Part shown: one piece after another, positions 63,578 to 64,000 of the stretch
Numbering within the stretch: the stretch's first letter is position 1
Layout: each line of letters begins with the position of its first letter
NCBI RefSeq assembly: GCF_001424185.1
Contig: NZ_LMOM01000065.1
Span: 62,001-126,000 of the forward strand
Direction: 5' to 3'
From: Deinococcus sp. Leaf326
Lineage (GTDB): Bacteria; Deinococcota; Deinococci; Deinococcales; Deinococcaceae
DNA length: 64,000 bases
Notes under the pieces: model-generated
What the model saw: only the letters and a program-made list of their open reading frames with translations
Told to the model about the DNA's origin: nothing
Databases searched by the model: none
Translations under genes and position numbers: made by a program

Positions 63578-64000
63578 ATGCGTAAGTTGCTGACTGTCGG
63601 TGCTTTTCTGCTGGGGGCCGCCCAGGCTCAGTCCTCACAGGGGGCGACCCTGACCGTGATCACCCACGATTCCTTCGACGTGGACAAGAAACTCGTAGCG
63701 GGCTTCGAGCAGGCGAACAACGTGCACGTGCGCTTCGTGAAGGGCGGCGACGCGGGCGAGATGCTCTCCCGGCTGATCCTGACCCGCCGCGCGCCGATTG
63801 CCGACGTGGTGTACGGCCTGGATAACTCCATGCTCGCCCGCGCCCGGCAGGCCGATCTGCTCACGCCCTACAAGTCGCCCAACCTGGCGAAGGTGCCGGC
63901 CGCCGACCGCCTCGACGACGCCGGGCTGCTGAACACGGTGGACACGGGCATCGTGGCGCTCAACTACGACCGCGCCTACTTCCAGAAGGCGGGGCTGGCC
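63578..64000 (+). CDS. thiB: Thiamine ABC transporter substrate-binding protein (partial)
   Basis: First 141 codons; the gene continues past the window. Signal peptide ([19 protein letters not shown]), then [26 protein letters not shown] and [33 protein letters not shown], the ThiB/periplasmic thiamine-binding pattern. It captures thiamine (or TPP) for an ABC importer whose permease is expected downstream. Regulation by the TPP riboswitch 65 nt upstream supports the call. The ATG follows the terminator T run with no ribosome binding site between, so translation and termination signals share the same bases. Confidence 0.9.
   Translation, partial: MRKLLTVGAFLLGAAQAQSSQGATLTVITHDSFDVDKKLVAGFEQANNVHVRFVKGGDAGEMLSRLILTRRAPIADVVYGLDNSMLARARQADLLTPYKSPNLAKVPAADRLDDAGLLNTVDTGIVALNYDRAYFQKAGLA

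Overview
The window is a stretch of chromosome from a high-GC bacterium of the genus Deinococcus. The evidence is the third-position GC bias, the mix of housekeeping genes typical of the group (a topA with RxGPY repeats and a lysine-rich tail, gnd-zwf-opcA, helD, prs, several small secreted and acidic proteins), and above all the promoter layout. About twenty genes have a TANNNT -10 box ending only 5-9 nt before the start codon and no Shine-Dalgarno sequence, the leaderless arrangement known from Deinococcus. No phage, insertion sequence, CRISPR array, rRNA or tRNA gene was seen. I found no dedicated novel defence or biosynthetic island. The surprises are regulatory and architectural.

Layout. 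1-9.6 kb: end of a DUF4394-like protein, 5-formyl-THF cyclo-ligase, an SDR enzyme, a 2'-5' RNA ligase-like protein, the glycine cleavage operon gcvT-gcvH-gcvP, then small proteins (DJ-1/PfpI, two cupins, membrane and secreted proteins). 9.6-20.4 kb, almost all on the minus strand: topA, dusA, a small acidic protein, helD, glgC, a four-cluster Fe-S protein preceded by a leaderless mini-ORF, a DUF454 membrane protein and prs. 20.6-28.6 kb: a CrtI-like FAD enzyme, dnaJ, trpS behind what reads as a complete Trp attenuator, then the oxidative pentose phosphate operon gnd-zwf-opcA. 28.7-34.7 kb: two MarR-headed operons (marR-doxX and marR-MFS exporter), an SRPBCC protein, a second FAD enzyme and a glyoxalase-like protein.

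34.8-43.1 kb: an acyl-CoA dehydrogenase-like protein, a rhomboid, a bacterial-type proS broken by a one-base frameshift, DUF1345, PAP2 phosphatase, a PASTA protein with a degenerate kinase-like front end, and a cysteine desulfurase. 43.3-47.5 kb: an exceptionally large RNase R. 47.8-55.5 kb: an iron-type binding protein, exonuclease III, an acetyltransferase, a folate cyclo-ligase-like protein, a DinB-like protein, and the overlapping operon aminotransferase-mazG-murI-rph. 55.6-64 kb: class II fructose-bisphosphate aldolase, secreted proteins, a large multidomain subtilase, queG, a PIG-L deacetylase, a NUDIX hydrolase, and a TPP riboswitch driving a thiamine-binding protein gene that runs off the window.

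Most genes serve central metabolism (one-carbon and glycine, NADPH supply, glycolysis), RNA maturation (dusA, queG, rph, rnr, trpS) and genome maintenance (topA, helD, xth). Strong hairpin terminators separate many of the transcription units.
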